From: Rothia halotolerans
Lineage (GTDB): Bacteria > Actinomycetota > Actinomycetes > Actinomycetales > Micrococcaceae
Reading direction: 5' to 3'
Assembly: GCF_004136635.1 (NCBI RefSeq)
Contig: NZ_NOIU01000003.1
Location: forward strand, 1 to 64,000
DNA length: 64,000 bases
Below, piece by piece: positions 19,948-28,866 of the stretch. The position numbers were made by a program, and so were the translations under genes. How positions within the stretch are numbered: the first letter of the stretch is position 1; every line of letters begins with the position of its first letter. A model generated the notes under the pieces. That model ran no database searches, was not told the origin of the DNA, and worked only from the letters and a program-made list of their open reading frames with translations.

Positions 19948-21246
19948 ATGCGATGCGATGATTACGACGCCGGCCTCTGCCGGTCCTGCACCCGGATGGG
20001 CGTCCCCTATGGGCGCCAGCTGCTCGAGAAGGACGCACGGGCCCGCGAACTGCTGAGCGAACATCCCGGGATCGAGTGGCTGCCTCCGGCGGCGAGCCCC
20101 GAGTCGGGCTTCCGGAACAAGGCCAAGATGGTGGTCTCCGGGACGGCTGAGGCTCCCGCGCTCGGGATCCTGGACCGGAGCGGCCGCGGCGTCGACCTCA
20201 GCACCTGCGGGCTGTACCCCGAGCCCATCCTGGAGGCGCTGCCGGTGCTCAAGGCGTTCATCGCCGCGCGCCGGCTGACGCCCTACGATGTCCCCGCCCG
20301 CCGCGGGGAGCTCAAGCACCTGCTCATCACGGTCTCGCCCGATGGCGAGCTCATGATCCGCTTCGTGCTCCGCTCGAAGAAGCTGCTGGTCGCGATCCGC
20401 GACGGTCTCGCCGATCTGGTGCGCGAGCTGCCGTCGGCGCGGGTCGTCAGCGTCAACATCCTGCGCGAGCACGCGGCGCTGCTGGAGGGCGAGGAGGAGA
20501 TCGTGCTGACCGAGGCCCGGACCCTCCCCATGCGGGTCGACGGCCTGGAGCTGAACCTGCGGCCCAAGGGCTTCTTCCAGACCAACACCGGGATCGCCGC
20601 CCGGATGTACCGGCAGGGCGCCGAGTGGGCGCGGGCCGCGGCCCCCGCCGAGCTCTGGGACCTGTACTGCGGCGTGGGCGGCTTCGCCCTGCACGCGGCG
20701 CGGTCACTGGCCGGGGACGCTGGCCAGGCCCTCGCCGAAGATGCCCCCGCTCAGGCCCTTCCCGCGGACGCGGGCCGCCCGGTCCCTGACCCGTCCGCTC
20801 ACCGTCCGGCCGCGGACCTGGCCGTTGCTGGCCACCCGACCCTGCCCGCCCGGCCCCGGGTCATGGGCGTGGAGGTCAGCGCGGAGGCCGTGGCCGCCGC
20901 CGAGCTGAGCGCCGCCCGGGCGGGACTGGACGACGTCGTCTTCCGGGCCGGCGACGCCGCGCAGCTGGCCGCGGAGGCCGGGACCCGGGGGCCCGACGCC
21001 GTGGTGGTTAACCCGCCCCGGCGGGGCATCGGGCCCGAGCTGGCGCGCTGGCTCGAGGGATCCGAGGTGCGGACCCTCATCTACTCCAGCTGCAACGCCC
21101 GCTCCCTCGTGCAGGACCTGCGGGCCATGCCCTCCTTCGAGGCGCGGCAGGGTCTGGTGCTGGACATGTTCCCCCAGACCGACCACTTCGAGACGATGCT
21201 GCTCCTGCGGCGCCGCGACCGGGGCCCGGCGGAGGCCGCGGCGTGA
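19948..21246 (+). CDS. rlmC: 23S rRNA (uracil-C5)-methyltransferase, RlmC-like, with insertion
   Basis: A 432-residue SAM-dependent RNA m5U methyltransferase. Four cysteines (3, 11, 14, 87) fit the RlmC/RlmD iron-sulfur pattern. The SAM site is LWDLYCGVGGFALHA (about 236-250), the NPPRRG motif is near 353, and the catalytic nucleophile is Cys382 in YSSCNA. RlmC methylates U747 of 23S rRNA. The protein is about 50 residues longer than usual because of a Pro/Ala-rich insertion (about 254-303) inside the Rossmann domain. It overlaps the next gene by 4 bases (GTGA). The choice between RlmC and another m5U target rests on overall length and the Cys spacing. Confidence 0.85.
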   Translation: MRCDDYDAGLCRSCTRMGVPYGRQLLEKDARARELLSEHPGIEWLPPAASPESGFRNKAKMVVSGTAEAPALGILDRSGRGVDLSTCGLYPEPILEALPVLKAFIAARRLTPYDVPARRGELKHLLITVSPDGELMIRFVLRSKKLLVAIRDGLADLVRELPSARVVSVNILREHAALLEGEEEIVLTEARTLPMRVDGLELNLRPKGFFQTNTGIAARMYRQGAEWARAAAPAELWDLYCGVGGFALHAARSLAGDAGQALAEDAPAQALPADAGRPVPDPSAHRPAADLAVAGHPTLPARPRVMGVEVSAEAVAAAELSAARAGLDDVVFRAGDAAQLAAEAGTRGPDAVVVNPPRRGIGPELARWLEGSEVRTLIYSSCNARSLVQDLRAMPSFEARQGLVLDMFPQTDHFETMLLLRRRDRGPAEAAA

Positions 21247-22352
21247 GCGGCGAGTCCCTCCCCGACTTCGTCCTCAGCACGCCGCGCGGGTCCGTCACGG
21301 CCCGCGGCTCCTCCGTGCCGGTGGGGGAGAGGGAGTGCCTCGAGATCGCCCGTCAGCGGGGGACCGGCGTCGTGGGGACGATCCCCTTCGACCCGATGGA
21401 GCCCGCTCGGCTCTCAGTGCCCGAGTCGTGGGAGCGCGCCGAGGGCCCCGCGGCGCCGCCGGAGTCCGCGCCCCGGAGCATCCCCCGGCCGCGTTCGGTG
21501 CGCGGCGCCGACAGCCCCCGGTACCGCGAGGCGGTCAGCCGGGCGCTGGCCGCGATCCACGAGGGGAGGCTGGAGAAGATCGTCCTCTCCCGGCTGCTCG
21601 AACTCGAGTACGACGCCGAGTCGCCGCTGCCCGTGGAGGACGTCTACCGCAACCTGCTCTCACAGCACCCCGGCGCGCACGTGTTCAGCGTGCGCGGCGA
21701 GGACGGCTCCTACTGCATGGGCGCCAGCCCGGAGCTGGTGATCGGGGTGCGGGACGGCGTCGTCAGGACCCATCCGCTGGCCGGCTCCGCGCCCCGGCCG
21801 GCCGGCGCGGACGCCACCGAGGACACCCAGGCCGGCGAGCGGCTGATGCGCTCGGCGAAGGACCGGGCCGAGCACGCCGCGGTGGTCACCGACATCGCGG
21901 CGCGCCTCGAGCCGCTCTGCGAGGAGCTGAGCGTCCCCGCCGCCCCCTCGCTGCTCGCCACGCCCCAGCTGTGGCACCTGGGCACCCCCGTGACGGGCCG
22001 GCTGCGCCCCGGGATCACGGCGCTCGACGCCGCCCGGGCCATCCACCCGACCCCGGCCATCTGCGGGGTGCCCCGGGCCGAGGCGCTCCGCTCGATCGCC
22101 GAGCTGGAGCCGCACCGGCGCGGCGCCTTCGGCGGGCTGGTCGGCTGGACCGATCCGCGGGGCGACGGCGAGTGGGTGCTCAACCTGCGCAGCGCGCGGG
22201 TGAGCGCACGCGCCGCCACGCTCTTCGCCGGGGCGGGCGTCGTCGCCGGCTCGACGGCGCGCGGTGAGCACGCGGAGACGGGGGTCAAGCTCTCGACCTT
22301 CCTCGCCGTCCTGGGCCTCGCGCCCGACGACCTGCCGGGACTGACCGGATGA
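21243..22352 (+). CDS. Isochorismate synthase
   Basis: A 369-residue chorismate-binding enzyme that should turn chorismate into isochorismate. Family features: RYREAVSRALAAI, the catalytic-lysine segment EGRLEKIVLSR (near 105-115), GASPELVIG, the STHPLAG-like RTHPLAGSAPRP, the HPTPAICGVPR signature near 265 and the GAFGGLVGW segment. The size and compact N-terminus resemble DhbC/EntC and MenF equally. Isochorismate feeds menaquinone or 2,3-dihydroxybenzoate siderophores; no other gene of either pathway is in the window. The start is a GTG overlapping the previous stop, which suggests coupling with the rRNA methyltransferase. Confidence 0.87.
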   Translation: MSGESLPDFVLSTPRGSVTARGSSVPVGERECLEIARQRGTGVVGTIPFDPMEPARLSVPESWERAEGPAAPPESAPRSIPRPRSVRGADSPRYREAVSRALAAIHEGRLEKIVLSRLLELEYDAESPLPVEDVYRNLLSQHPGAHVFSVRGEDGSYCMGASPELVIGVRDGVVRTHPLAGSAPRPAGADATEDTQAGERLMRSAKDRAEHAAVVTDIAARLEPLCEELSVPAAPSLLATPQLWHLGTPVTGRLRPGITALDAARAIHPTPAICGVPRAEALRSIAELEPHRRGAFGGLVGWTDPRGDGEWVLNLRSARVSARAATLFAGAGVVAGSTARGEHAETGVKLSTFLAVLGLAPDDLPGLTG

Positions 22353-22387
22353 GAGCGGACCCGAAGGAACGAACGAGAGAGAAGGAC

Positions 22388-23485
22388 ATGGCAGCGAAGC
22401 AGCGGAGCACCGAGCCGATCACCGCCGCGGCGGACGGCTCGGCGCTGGGCAACCCCGGCCCGGCGGGCTGGGCCTGGTACGTCGACGAGCGGACCTGGCG
22501 CGCCGGCGGCTGGCCCCACGGGACCAACAACATGGGGGAGCTCCAGGCGGTGCTGGACCTGCTCCGCGCCACGGCCGACGAGCCGGAGCGCGAGCTGCAC
22601 ATCCTGTGCGACAGCCAGTACGTCATCAACTGCATCACCCGGTGGATGCAGGGGTGGAAGAGGAAGGGCTGGAAGAAGAAGGACGGGAAGCCGGTGCTGA
22701 ACCGGGACATCCTCGAGGCCCTCGACGCCGCGCTCGCCGGCCGCCGGTACACCTTCGAGTGGGTCAAGGGCCACGCCGGGCACCCGCTCAACGAGGCTGC
22801 GGACGAGCGCGCCCGCGCCGCCGCGACCGCCTTCCGCGACGGCCGGGAGCCGGACCAGGGTCCTGGGTTCGGCGCCGGCCCCGCGGGCCCCGCGGATTCC
22901 GCCGGTCCCGCTCGCTCCTCCGGCGCCGGGAACGCTGTGGCCGGGACGGAGGGACGCGGCGCCGGCGCCCCGGAGGTCGAGGCCCCGCTCGCCCTCTTCG
23001 AGGAGCCGTCCGGAGCGACGACGTCGTCGGCCGCCGGCGATCGCACGCCCGCCCCGGCCTCAGCCGGGGAAGGGGAGGGACGCCCCGCCGCCGCGCCGGG
23101 GCCCGCCGGGGCCCCGGAGCGCGCCGAGCGCAGCCCAGCAGGGGAGCCGGGCCTGGAGGAGCTGCGGGCCCTCGAGGCGGAGCTGGCGGGTGCCGCCGTC
23201 TACGCCGACCCCGCCCGGCTCGAGAGCCTCGTGGCCCCCGAGCTCACCTGGATCACCTGGCGGGGGAAGCTGACGGACCGGGCGACCGCCCTGCGCTACC
23301 CCGAGAAGGCCTTCGGCTTGGAGGGGGAGCCCGAGGTGGTGCGCGTGGAGCGCGCGGGCGAGCGGGCCGGCCTGGTGATCAGCAGGATCCCGGCCCGGGG
23401 CGGCCGCGTCCTGCGCTCGAGCCTGTGGCGGGCGGAGGCCGGCGGCTGGGTGCTGGCGCACCGGCAGGACACGCCCGCCCTCTGA
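22388..23485 (+). CDS. rnhA: Ribonuclease HI fused to a DUF4440/NTF2-like domain
   Basis: A 365-residue two-domain protein. Residues 10-150 are RNase HI, which cuts RNA in RNA-DNA hybrids; all four metal-binding acidic residues are visible (Asp16 in ADGSALGNPGP, Glu51 in MGELQAV, Asp75 in LCDSQYV, Asp139 in NEAADERA). A Pro/Ala/Gly-rich linker spans about 155-255. Residues 257-365 look like a DUF4440 domain of the NTF2-like superfamily (LEELRALEAELAG, WITWRGKLTDR, WRAEAGGWVLAHRQ). The ATG at 22388 with GAGAAGGA upstream is preferred to an ATG at 22349 that overlaps the previous gene. The partner domain's role is unknown. Confidence 0.88.
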   Translation: MAAKQRSTEPITAAADGSALGNPGPAGWAWYVDERTWRAGGWPHGTNNMGELQAVLDLLRATADEPERELHILCDSQYVINCITRWMQGWKRKGWKKKDGKPVLNRDILEALDAALAGRRYTFEWVKGHAGHPLNEAADERARAAATAFRDGREPDQGPGFGAGPAGPADSAGPARSSGAGNAVAGTEGRGAGAPEVEAPLALFEEPSGATTSSAAGDRTPAPASAGEGEGRPAAAPGPAGAPERAERSPAGEPGLEELRALEAELAGAAVYADPARLESLVAPELTWITWRGKLTDRATALRYPEKAFGLEGEPEVVRVERAGERAGLVISRIPARGGRVLRSSLWRAEAGGWVLAHRQDTPAL

Positions 23486-23545
23486 TCCCGCTGGACGGGG
23501 CTCACCTGCGGCCTGACCCCGCCGGTGGGCCTACCCGCGAGAGCG

Positions 23546-23564
23546 CCGGCAGGGTCTCTGCCGG
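23546..23564. terminator. Hairpin between convergent genes
   Basis: CCGGCAG pairs with CTGCCGG around a 5-base loop in the 89-base gap between the convergent RNase H and histidine kinase genes. No T-run. Confidence 0.4.
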
Positions 23565-23574
23565 GACCCCGGCC

Positions 23575-25071
23575 TCACTCCCGGATCTCACCCGTGTGCG
23601 GATTGTGCTTCGCGCCGTCGCCGTCGATGGTCTGCGGCAGCCGGACCACCATGGTCGCCCCGCCGCCGCGGGTCTGCTCGACGCGGACCGTGCCGTTGTG
23701 CTGCTCCACGATCGCGGCCACGATGGCCAGTCCCAGGCCGGTGCCGCCGGTCTCGCGGGTGCGCGAGGTGTCCGCCCGGTAGAACCGCTGGAAGACCCGC
23801 TCGGCGTCCTCGCCCTGGATCCCGGGCCCGTGGTCGACGACCTTCAGCACCGAGACGAAGGACCCGTCGATCCCGGGCTCGACGCCGACGGCGAGCTCGA
23901 TCGGGGTGCCCTCGGGCGTGTAGCGCAGGGCGTTGGTGACGAGGTTCGCCAGCACCTGCCGCAGGCGCGACTCGTCCCCGGTCACGGCGGCGGGCAGGGC
24001 CGGCCCGCTCTCCAGGCCCACGACCGCGAAGTCGCGCTCGGGGGCGGTGGCCTCGGCGTCGTCGGCGGCGTCGTTGGCCAGCTCGAGCAGGTCCACGGTG
24101 GTGGTCTCGCCGGGGCGCCGCTCGTCCAGGCGGGCCAGCATCAGCAGGTCCTCCACCAGCTGGCCCATCCGCTTGGCCTCCGACTCGATCCGGTGCATGG
24201 CCTTCGCGACGTCCTCGTCCGTCTGGAGGGCGCCGTGCCGGTACAGCTCCGAGTAGCCGCGGATCGAGGCCAGGGGGGTGCGCAGCTCGTGCGAGGCGTC
24301 CCCGACGAAGCGGCGCATCTTCACCTCGGAGCGCTTCTGGGCGTCGAAGGCCTCCTCGATCCGCGTTAGCATCACGTTCAGGGACATGGACAGCTGCCCG
24401 ATCTCGGTCCGGGGGTTGTAGCGCTCGATGCGCTGGGAGAGGTCGCCGGCGGCGATCCGGGCCGCGGTGCGCTCCACCCGGGCCAGGGGCTCGAAGGCGC
24501 GGGTCACCAGGACCCAGCCGACCGCCAGCGCAGCGGCCAGCGTCGCCATCCCGAACGTCACCGTCAGCACCCTCACCAGGGTCACGACGCCGTCCGTCTG
24601 GCTCAGCGGCGTCGCCACGATCACCGTGTACTGGCTCCCCGCGGGGGCGTAGGGCATGATCCGCCACTGCGGGCCGGACTCTACGCTGGGCACGGAGAGC
24701 CCCTGCTCCGAGTACTTCTGGCTGGTGGAGAGGCTCCACCCGGAGAGCACCGGCGTGGAGGGCGTGTTCTCGGGGACGGAGGAGCCGACGACGTTGCCGT
24801 CGGCGTCCAGGAGGAAGACCGAGTAGGAGTGCCCCGACTGGCTCTCGGCCGCAGGGTCGTCGTGGACCAGGCGGGAGGCCTGCGCGCTGATGCTCGACTT
24901 CATCTCGGAGTCGAGCTGTTGCACGAGCTGGCTGCGCAGGGCGGTGATCGCCACGAGGCTGGTGACGGCGATGGCCAGCGTCAGGAGGAATCCGGTCAGC
25001 ATGACCAGCTGGGTGCGCAGCGAGAGCGCTCCCAGCTTGGAGTTGCGGACCCGGTCGGTGACGACTGACAC
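23575..25071 (-). CDS. Sensor histidine kinase (HAMP, HisKA, HATPase)
   Basis: A 498-residue membrane kinase. Membrane helices lie at about 23-45 and 165-188, flanking an extracytoplasmic sensor of about 120 residues. A HAMP linker (190-243) follows, then HisKA with phospho-His261 in DASHELRTPLAS, and a HATPase_c domain with NALRYTPEG, GPGI and GTGLGLAI motifs. The architecture matches TcrY/TrcS/MprB-type OmpR-class kinases of actinobacteria. It lies 7 bases after its partner response regulator in the same direction, so they form a two-component operon. The signal is unknown. Confidence 0.93.
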   Translation of the reverse strand: MSVVTDRVRNSKLGALSLRTQLVMLTGFLLTLAIAVTSLVAITALRSQLVQQLDSEMKSSISAQASRLVHDDPAAESQSGHSYSVFLLDADGNVVGSSVPENTPSTPVLSGWSLSTSQKYSEQGLSVPSVESGPQWRIMPYAPAGSQYTVIVATPLSQTDGVVTLVRVLTVTFGMATLAAALAVGWVLVTRAFEPLARVERTAARIAAGDLSQRIERYNPRTEIGQLSMSLNVMLTRIEEAFDAQKRSEVKMRRFVGDASHELRTPLASIRGYSELYRHGALQTDEDVAKAMHRIESEAKRMGQLVEDLLMLARLDERRPGETTTVDLLELANDAADDAEATAPERDFAVVGLESGPALPAAVTGDESRLRQVLANLVTNALRYTPEGTPIELAVGVEPGIDGSFVSVLKVVDHGPGIQGEDAERVFQRFYRADTSRTRETGGTGLGLAIVAAIVEQHNGTVRVEQTRGGGATMVVRLPQTIDGDGAKHNPHTGEIRE

Positions 25072-25078
25072 CGAGTGA

Positions 25079-25786
25079 TCAGTGCTTCGCGGTGCGCAGC
25101 AGGTACCCGACGCCGCGCTTGGTGTGGATCAGCGGCGGGAGGGACTTGTCGTTGTCGATCTTGCGGCGCAGGTAGGAGATGTAGGACTCGACGATCGAGG
25201 CGTCGCCGTTGAAGTCGTACTCCCAGACGTGGTCCAGGATCTGGGCCTTGGAGAGCACGCGGTTGGGGTTCAGCATGAGGTAGCGCAGCAGCTTGAACTC
25301 GGTGGGGGAGAGGTCGATCTCGCGGTCGCCGCGGTAGACCTCGTGGGCGTCGTCGTCGAGCACGAGGTCCTCGACGCGCAGGCGCGAGTCCTCCTCCTCG
25401 AGCGCCTGGGTGCGGCGCAGGACGGCGCGGATGCGGGCCACCACCTCGTCGAGGCTGAAGGGCTTGGTCACGTAGTCGTCCCCGCCCACGGTCAGGCCGG
25501 TGACCTTGTCCTCGGTGTCGTCCTTCGCGGTGAGGAACAGGATGGGGAACAGCAGGCCCGTGGCGCGGATCCGGCGGGTGACCGTGAAGCCGTCCATGTC
25601 CGGGAGCATGACGTCCAGGACCGCGAGATCCGGGGACTCGGCGGTGGCCTTGTCCAGGGCCTCGCGGCCGTTGGTAGCGGTGACCACCTCGAAACCGGCG
25701 AAGCGGAGCGAGGTCGCGAGGAGCTCCAGGATGTTGGGCTCGTCGTCGACCACCAGGAGTTTGGCTTCAGTATGATGCGTCTTCAC
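25079..25786 (-). CDS. OmpR-family response regulator
   Basis: A 235-residue regulator. The receiver domain (about 9-120) has the acidic pair Asp14/Asp15, phospho-acceptor Asp58 in LAVLDVMLPDMDG, and Lys108 in VTKPFS. The C-terminal winged helix (about 138-233) carries DLSPTEFKLLRYL and the DNA-contact segment VESYISYLRRKID. It should be phosphorylated by the kinase encoded immediately downstream and bind direct repeats. No operator was recognised in the upstream region near 25790-25860. Confidence 0.94.
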   Translation of the reverse strand: MKTHHTEAKLLVVDDEPNILELLATSLRFAGFEVVTATNGREALDKATAESPDLAVLDVMLPDMDGFTVTRRIRATGLLFPILFLTAKDDTEDKVTGLTVGGDDYVTKPFSLDEVVARIRAVLRRTQALEEEDSRLRVEDLVLDDDAHEVYRGDREIDLSPTEFKLLRYLMLNPNRVLSKAQILDHVWEYDFNGDASIVESYISYLRRKIDNDKSLPPLIHTKRGVGYLLRTAKH

Positions 25787-25868
25787 GCGATAATCCTCAC
25801 GTAGTTACCTGTGCACGTGCTGGACGTTGGGATAAGACTTACTGAGGCACCTCCGGACGGGAGTCGGG

Positions 25869-26123
25869 TCAGCCGAGGCGGCGGCGTCGCACCGCCACGA
25901 GGAGCGCGACGATCAGCAGGATGAAGGCAACGGGGAGCAGCAGCAGCGGGATCTGGCTCAGCAGCGGGATCACGTGCTGCCCGGCCGCCTTGAGCAGGAG
26001 CATGGCCACGCCCGAGACCACGCAGATCGCGGCCAGCACGCCGCCCGCCACCGAGAGGACGGTGAAGGCCGTGGATTCCTTGGAGCGCCCCGCCTCGGGG
26101 CGACGCTCGACGTTCTGGGTCAT
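25869..26123 (-). CDS. Small two-helix membrane protein
   Basis: An 84-residue protein with a charged N-terminus (about 20 residues), two hydrophobic helices (about 22-44 and 52-75) and a basic tail ending RRRRLG. I do not recognise a family. The second ATG of an ATGATG pair is preferred because GGGAGG then has a 4-base spacing. It is divergent from the cold-shock gene and 82 bases upstream of the response regulator, which it could precede in one transcript. Confidence 0.65.
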   Translation of the reverse strand: MTQNVERRPEAGRSKESTAFTVLSVAGGVLAAICVVSGVAMLLLKAAGQHVIPLLSQIPLLLLPVAFILLIVALLVAVRRRRLG

Positions 26124-26364
26124 CATGCCTCCCACGGTACCCCTCCCCGGCTCCCCGCGGGACATCTCCGCCGCCCCTGACCCCGGGACCCGGCAGAATG
26201 TAAGATCGAGGGACAAGACTTGCCCGCGAGAGGGCTCATCCCTGCCGTCGGCGCGGGTCGAGGAGCGCTGCGGGTCCACCAGGTGCGCGGGACGATCCGC
26301 TCACCGCGCGCTACAGCGCATCCGGGGCCGCGCCCCGGGACGAGATGCAAAGGAACGATCAGCA

Positions 26365-26748
26365 ATGCCCACTGGAAAAGTCAAGTGGTACGACGCCGCC
26401 AAGGGTTTCGGCTTCGTGGCGGCAGAGGACGGCCAGGAGGTCTTCCTCCCCTCCTCGGCCCTGCCCGAGGGGACCAGGAGCGTCAAGCCGGGGACCCGGC
26501 TCGAGTTCGGCATCGCCAACGGCCGCCGCGGCGCCCAGGCGCTGTCGGTGCGGATCCTCGACCGCATGCCCTCCTCCGTCAAGAACCACCGCAAGCCGGC
26601 GGACGAGATGGCGGCGATCACGGAGGACCTGATCAAGCTGCTCGACGGCGTCTCCAACACCCTGCGCAAGGGCCGGTACCCGGATCGCGCGGTCGGCCAC
26701 AAGGTGGCCTCGATCCTGCGCAACGTCGCCGATAACCTGGACGCCTGA
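26365..26748 (+). CDS. Cold-shock domain protein with C-terminal extension
   Basis: A 127-residue protein whose first 66 residues are a cold-shock domain: KVKWYDAAKGFGFV contains the RNP1 motif, and VFLPSSAL stands in the RNP2 place where most Csp proteins have VFVHFS. The change of His to Pro and Phe to Ser is shared by several actinobacterial long Csp proteins as far as I recall. The roughly 60-residue tail is helical and charged. It probably binds single-stranded RNA or DNA. AAAGGAAC lies upstream of the ATG. The DUF3027 gene follows 29 bases later and may be co-transcribed. Confidence 0.88.
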   Translation: MPTGKVKWYDAAKGFGFVAAEDGQEVFLPSSALPEGTRSVKPGTRLEFGIANGRRGAQALSVRILDRMPSSVKNHRKPADEMAAITEDLIKLLDGVSNTLRKGRYPDRAVGHKVASILRNVADNLDA

Positions 26749-26777
26749 TCGGCGCCGAAGAGAAGCGAGGAGAGAAC

Positions 26778-27371
26778 ATGACCGCCACAGAACAGGACGG
26801 CGCGCAGGCGGAGGCCGAGCGTCCGCTGCTCGGACCCGTCGTCAAGCGGCGCCGCCGCTCGTCGGTCCCCGACCCCGTGCTGGCCGAGGCCGTGGAGACC
26901 GCCCGCGGGGGCGTCCTGGAGATCACCGACGCCGCCACGATCGGCACCGCGCACCAGCTGCGCGTGGAGGAGGACCGTCTCCTCACGCACCTCTTCGAGT
27001 GCCTCCTGCCGGGCTACCGGGGTTGGTTCTGGTACTCCACCGTGGCGCGGGCGCCCCGCTCCAAGACGGTGACGGTGTGCGAGGTGGGCCTGCTGCCCGG
27101 CGACGACGCCCTGCTGGCCCCCGCCTGGGTCCCGTGGGCCGACCGCGTGCGCCCGGAGGAGCTCGACCGGGAGAAGGAGGAGTCCGGGGAGGGCTCCGCC
27201 GGGGAGGACACCTCGAACGACGGGGAGGCGTCCCAGTCCGGCACCGAGGAGGGCGGAGCCGACGGAGCGGCCGACGCCGTCGCGTCCTCCCCCGACGCCG
27301 CCTCCACCGCAGAGACCCCGAAGGCGGAGGCCGCCGACGACCCGGCCCCCGAGGAGACCAGCGCAGAGTAA
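26778..27371 (+). CDS. DUF3027 family protein
   Basis: A 197-residue protein with the actinobacterial DUF3027 segment: EEDRLLTHLFECLLPGYRGWFWYSTVARAPRSKTVTVCEVGLLPGDDALLAP-type sequence between about 60 and 120, then WVPWADRVRPEEL. The last 70 residues are acidic and disordered. The family is uncharacterised; in actinobacteria it is often found next to a cold-shock gene, as here. GAGGAGAG precedes the ATG. No catalytic motif is visible. Confidence 0.82.
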   Translation: MTATEQDGAQAEAERPLLGPVVKRRRRSSVPDPVLAEAVETARGGVLEITDAATIGTAHQLRVEEDRLLTHLFECLLPGYRGWFWYSTVARAPRSKTVTVCEVGLLPGDDALLAPAWVPWADRVRPEELDREKEESGEGSAGEDTSNDGEASQSGTEEGGADGAADAVASSPDAASTAETPKAEAADDPAPEETSAE

Positions 27372-27582
27372 GGGCCCGAGAGTCCCGCATCCACCACCCG
27401 GACCGGGGATGGCGCCCCGTGCGAGCAGGGTGTAGAACGAGGTGTGAGAGGCCTGAGCCCCGGTACGCCGCGCGCTCCGGGGCACCAAGACGACATGAGG
27501 AGATGCAGCAGCCACGGGCGAGCGCCGAGACCGCACAGGATCCGCTGACCCCCCGGCCCGGGGGACCTTCAGGTCCCTCCGC

Positions 27583-28866
27583 GTGCCCAATTACCGGATC
27601 TGGTTCGCCGGGGCCCTGATCTCCAACGTCGGGACCTGGATGCAGCGCATCGCCCAGGACTGGCTGGTCTTCGACGACCTCTCCAGCAACGACTCCACCG
27701 CCATGGGCATCGTCATGGCGCTGCAGTTCGTCCCGCAGATCGTGCTGGCCCCCTACGTCGGGCTGCTCGCCGACCGGCTCGACCGGCGTCGCCTGCTCTA
27801 CTTCACCCAGAGCGCGATGGCCGTGCTCGCCGCGGGGCTGGGGGCGCTGGTGCTCTCCGGCGCGGCGCAGCTGTGGCACGTGTACCTGTTCGCGCTCGCG
27901 CTGGGCGTGGTCACGGCGCTCGACGGGCCGGTGCGGCAGACCTTCGTCTCCAACCTGGTCAGCGACCGGGACCTGCCCAACGCCGTCGCCCTGAACTCGA
28001 TGTCCTTCAACTCGGCCCGCCTGATCGGGCCGGCGATCGCCGGCGTGCTCGTCGCCGCGGTCGGCTCGGGGCCGGTCTTCCTCATCAACACCGCGACCTT
28101 CGCCGCCATGCTGCTGGCCATCGCCCTGATCCGGGTCGAGGACCTGCGGGTCATCCCGCGCGCGGCCCGCGGGGAGTCGAGGATGCGCGACGGCGTGTCC
28201 TACATCCTGAGGAGGCCGGACCTCGTGGTCACCATGGTCGGGGTGTTCCTGGTCGGCACCTTCGGGCTGAACTCGGCGATCAACATCGCGGCGATGGCGA
28301 CCACCGAGTTCGGCTACGGCGCGGACCAGTTCGGCTTCCTGAGCTCGGTCATGGCGGTCGGCTCGGTCGCGGGGACGCTGCTGGCGGCGCAGCGCGAGCG
28401 GCCGCGGCTCCGACTGATCTTCGGGGCCGCCGGCACCTTCGGGCTGGCCAGCCTGCTCGCCGCGCTCGCGCCGAACGTGGCGGTCTTCGCCGTCGGGCTG
28501 GTGCCGATGGGCCTCAGCGCGCTCACCATCATGACCTCCGCCAACGCCTACATCCAGATCACGACGGCGCCCATCATGCGCGGCCGGGTCATGAGCATCT
28601 ATATGGCGGTGCTGATGGGCGGGACGCCGATCGGCGCGCCGCTGGTGGGCCTGGTCAACGACGCGTGGGGCGCCCGGTGGGGTCTCGGCGTCGCGGTCGC
28701 GGCGGGGGTCGCGGCCGCGTTGATCGGCATCGTCTGGTACTGGCGCCACGAGCACCTGCGGGTGCGCTTCGACCGGTCCCGGCGCGGCTTCTGGCGGCTG
28801 GAGAGCGAGTCCTCGGACGGCCCCCGCCCGGTGACGGCGGCCCTGGAGGCGCAGGAACCGCGGTAG
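27583..28866 (+). CDS. MFS transporter of the EntS/MFS_3 type, 5' end uncertain
   Basis: The readable protein has 427 residues and about twelve membrane helices, starting MPNYRIWFAGALISNVGTWMQ, with LADRLDRRRLL after helix 2. That pattern is typical of the MFS_3 family, which includes the enterobactin exporter EntS. The only start in frame, GTG at 27583, has no ribosome site, and the family's usual preceding segment FRSLRV is encoded in frame just upstream. An ATG at 27503 lies in another frame that would join this one if the G-run at 27560-27564 had one more base. Either the gene is frameshifted at that run or the sequence has an error there. Confidence 0.8.
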   Translation: MPNYRIWFAGALISNVGTWMQRIAQDWLVFDDLSSNDSTAMGIVMALQFVPQIVLAPYVGLLADRLDRRRLLYFTQSAMAVLAAGLGALVLSGAAQLWHVYLFALALGVVTALDGPVRQTFVSNLVSDRDLPNAVALNSMSFNSARLIGPAIAGVLVAAVGSGPVFLINTATFAAMLLAIALIRVEDLRVIPRAARGESRMRDGVSYILRRPDLVVTMVGVFLVGTFGLNSAINIAAMATTEFGYGADQFGFLSSVMAVGSVAGTLLAAQRERPRLRLIFGAAGTFGLASLLAALAPNVAVFAVGLVPMGLSALTIMTSANAYIQITTAPIMRGRVMSIYMAVLMGGTPIGAPLVGLVNDAWGARWGLGVAVAAGVAAALIGIVWYWRHEHLRVRFDRSRRGFWRLESESSDGPRPVTAALEAQEPR

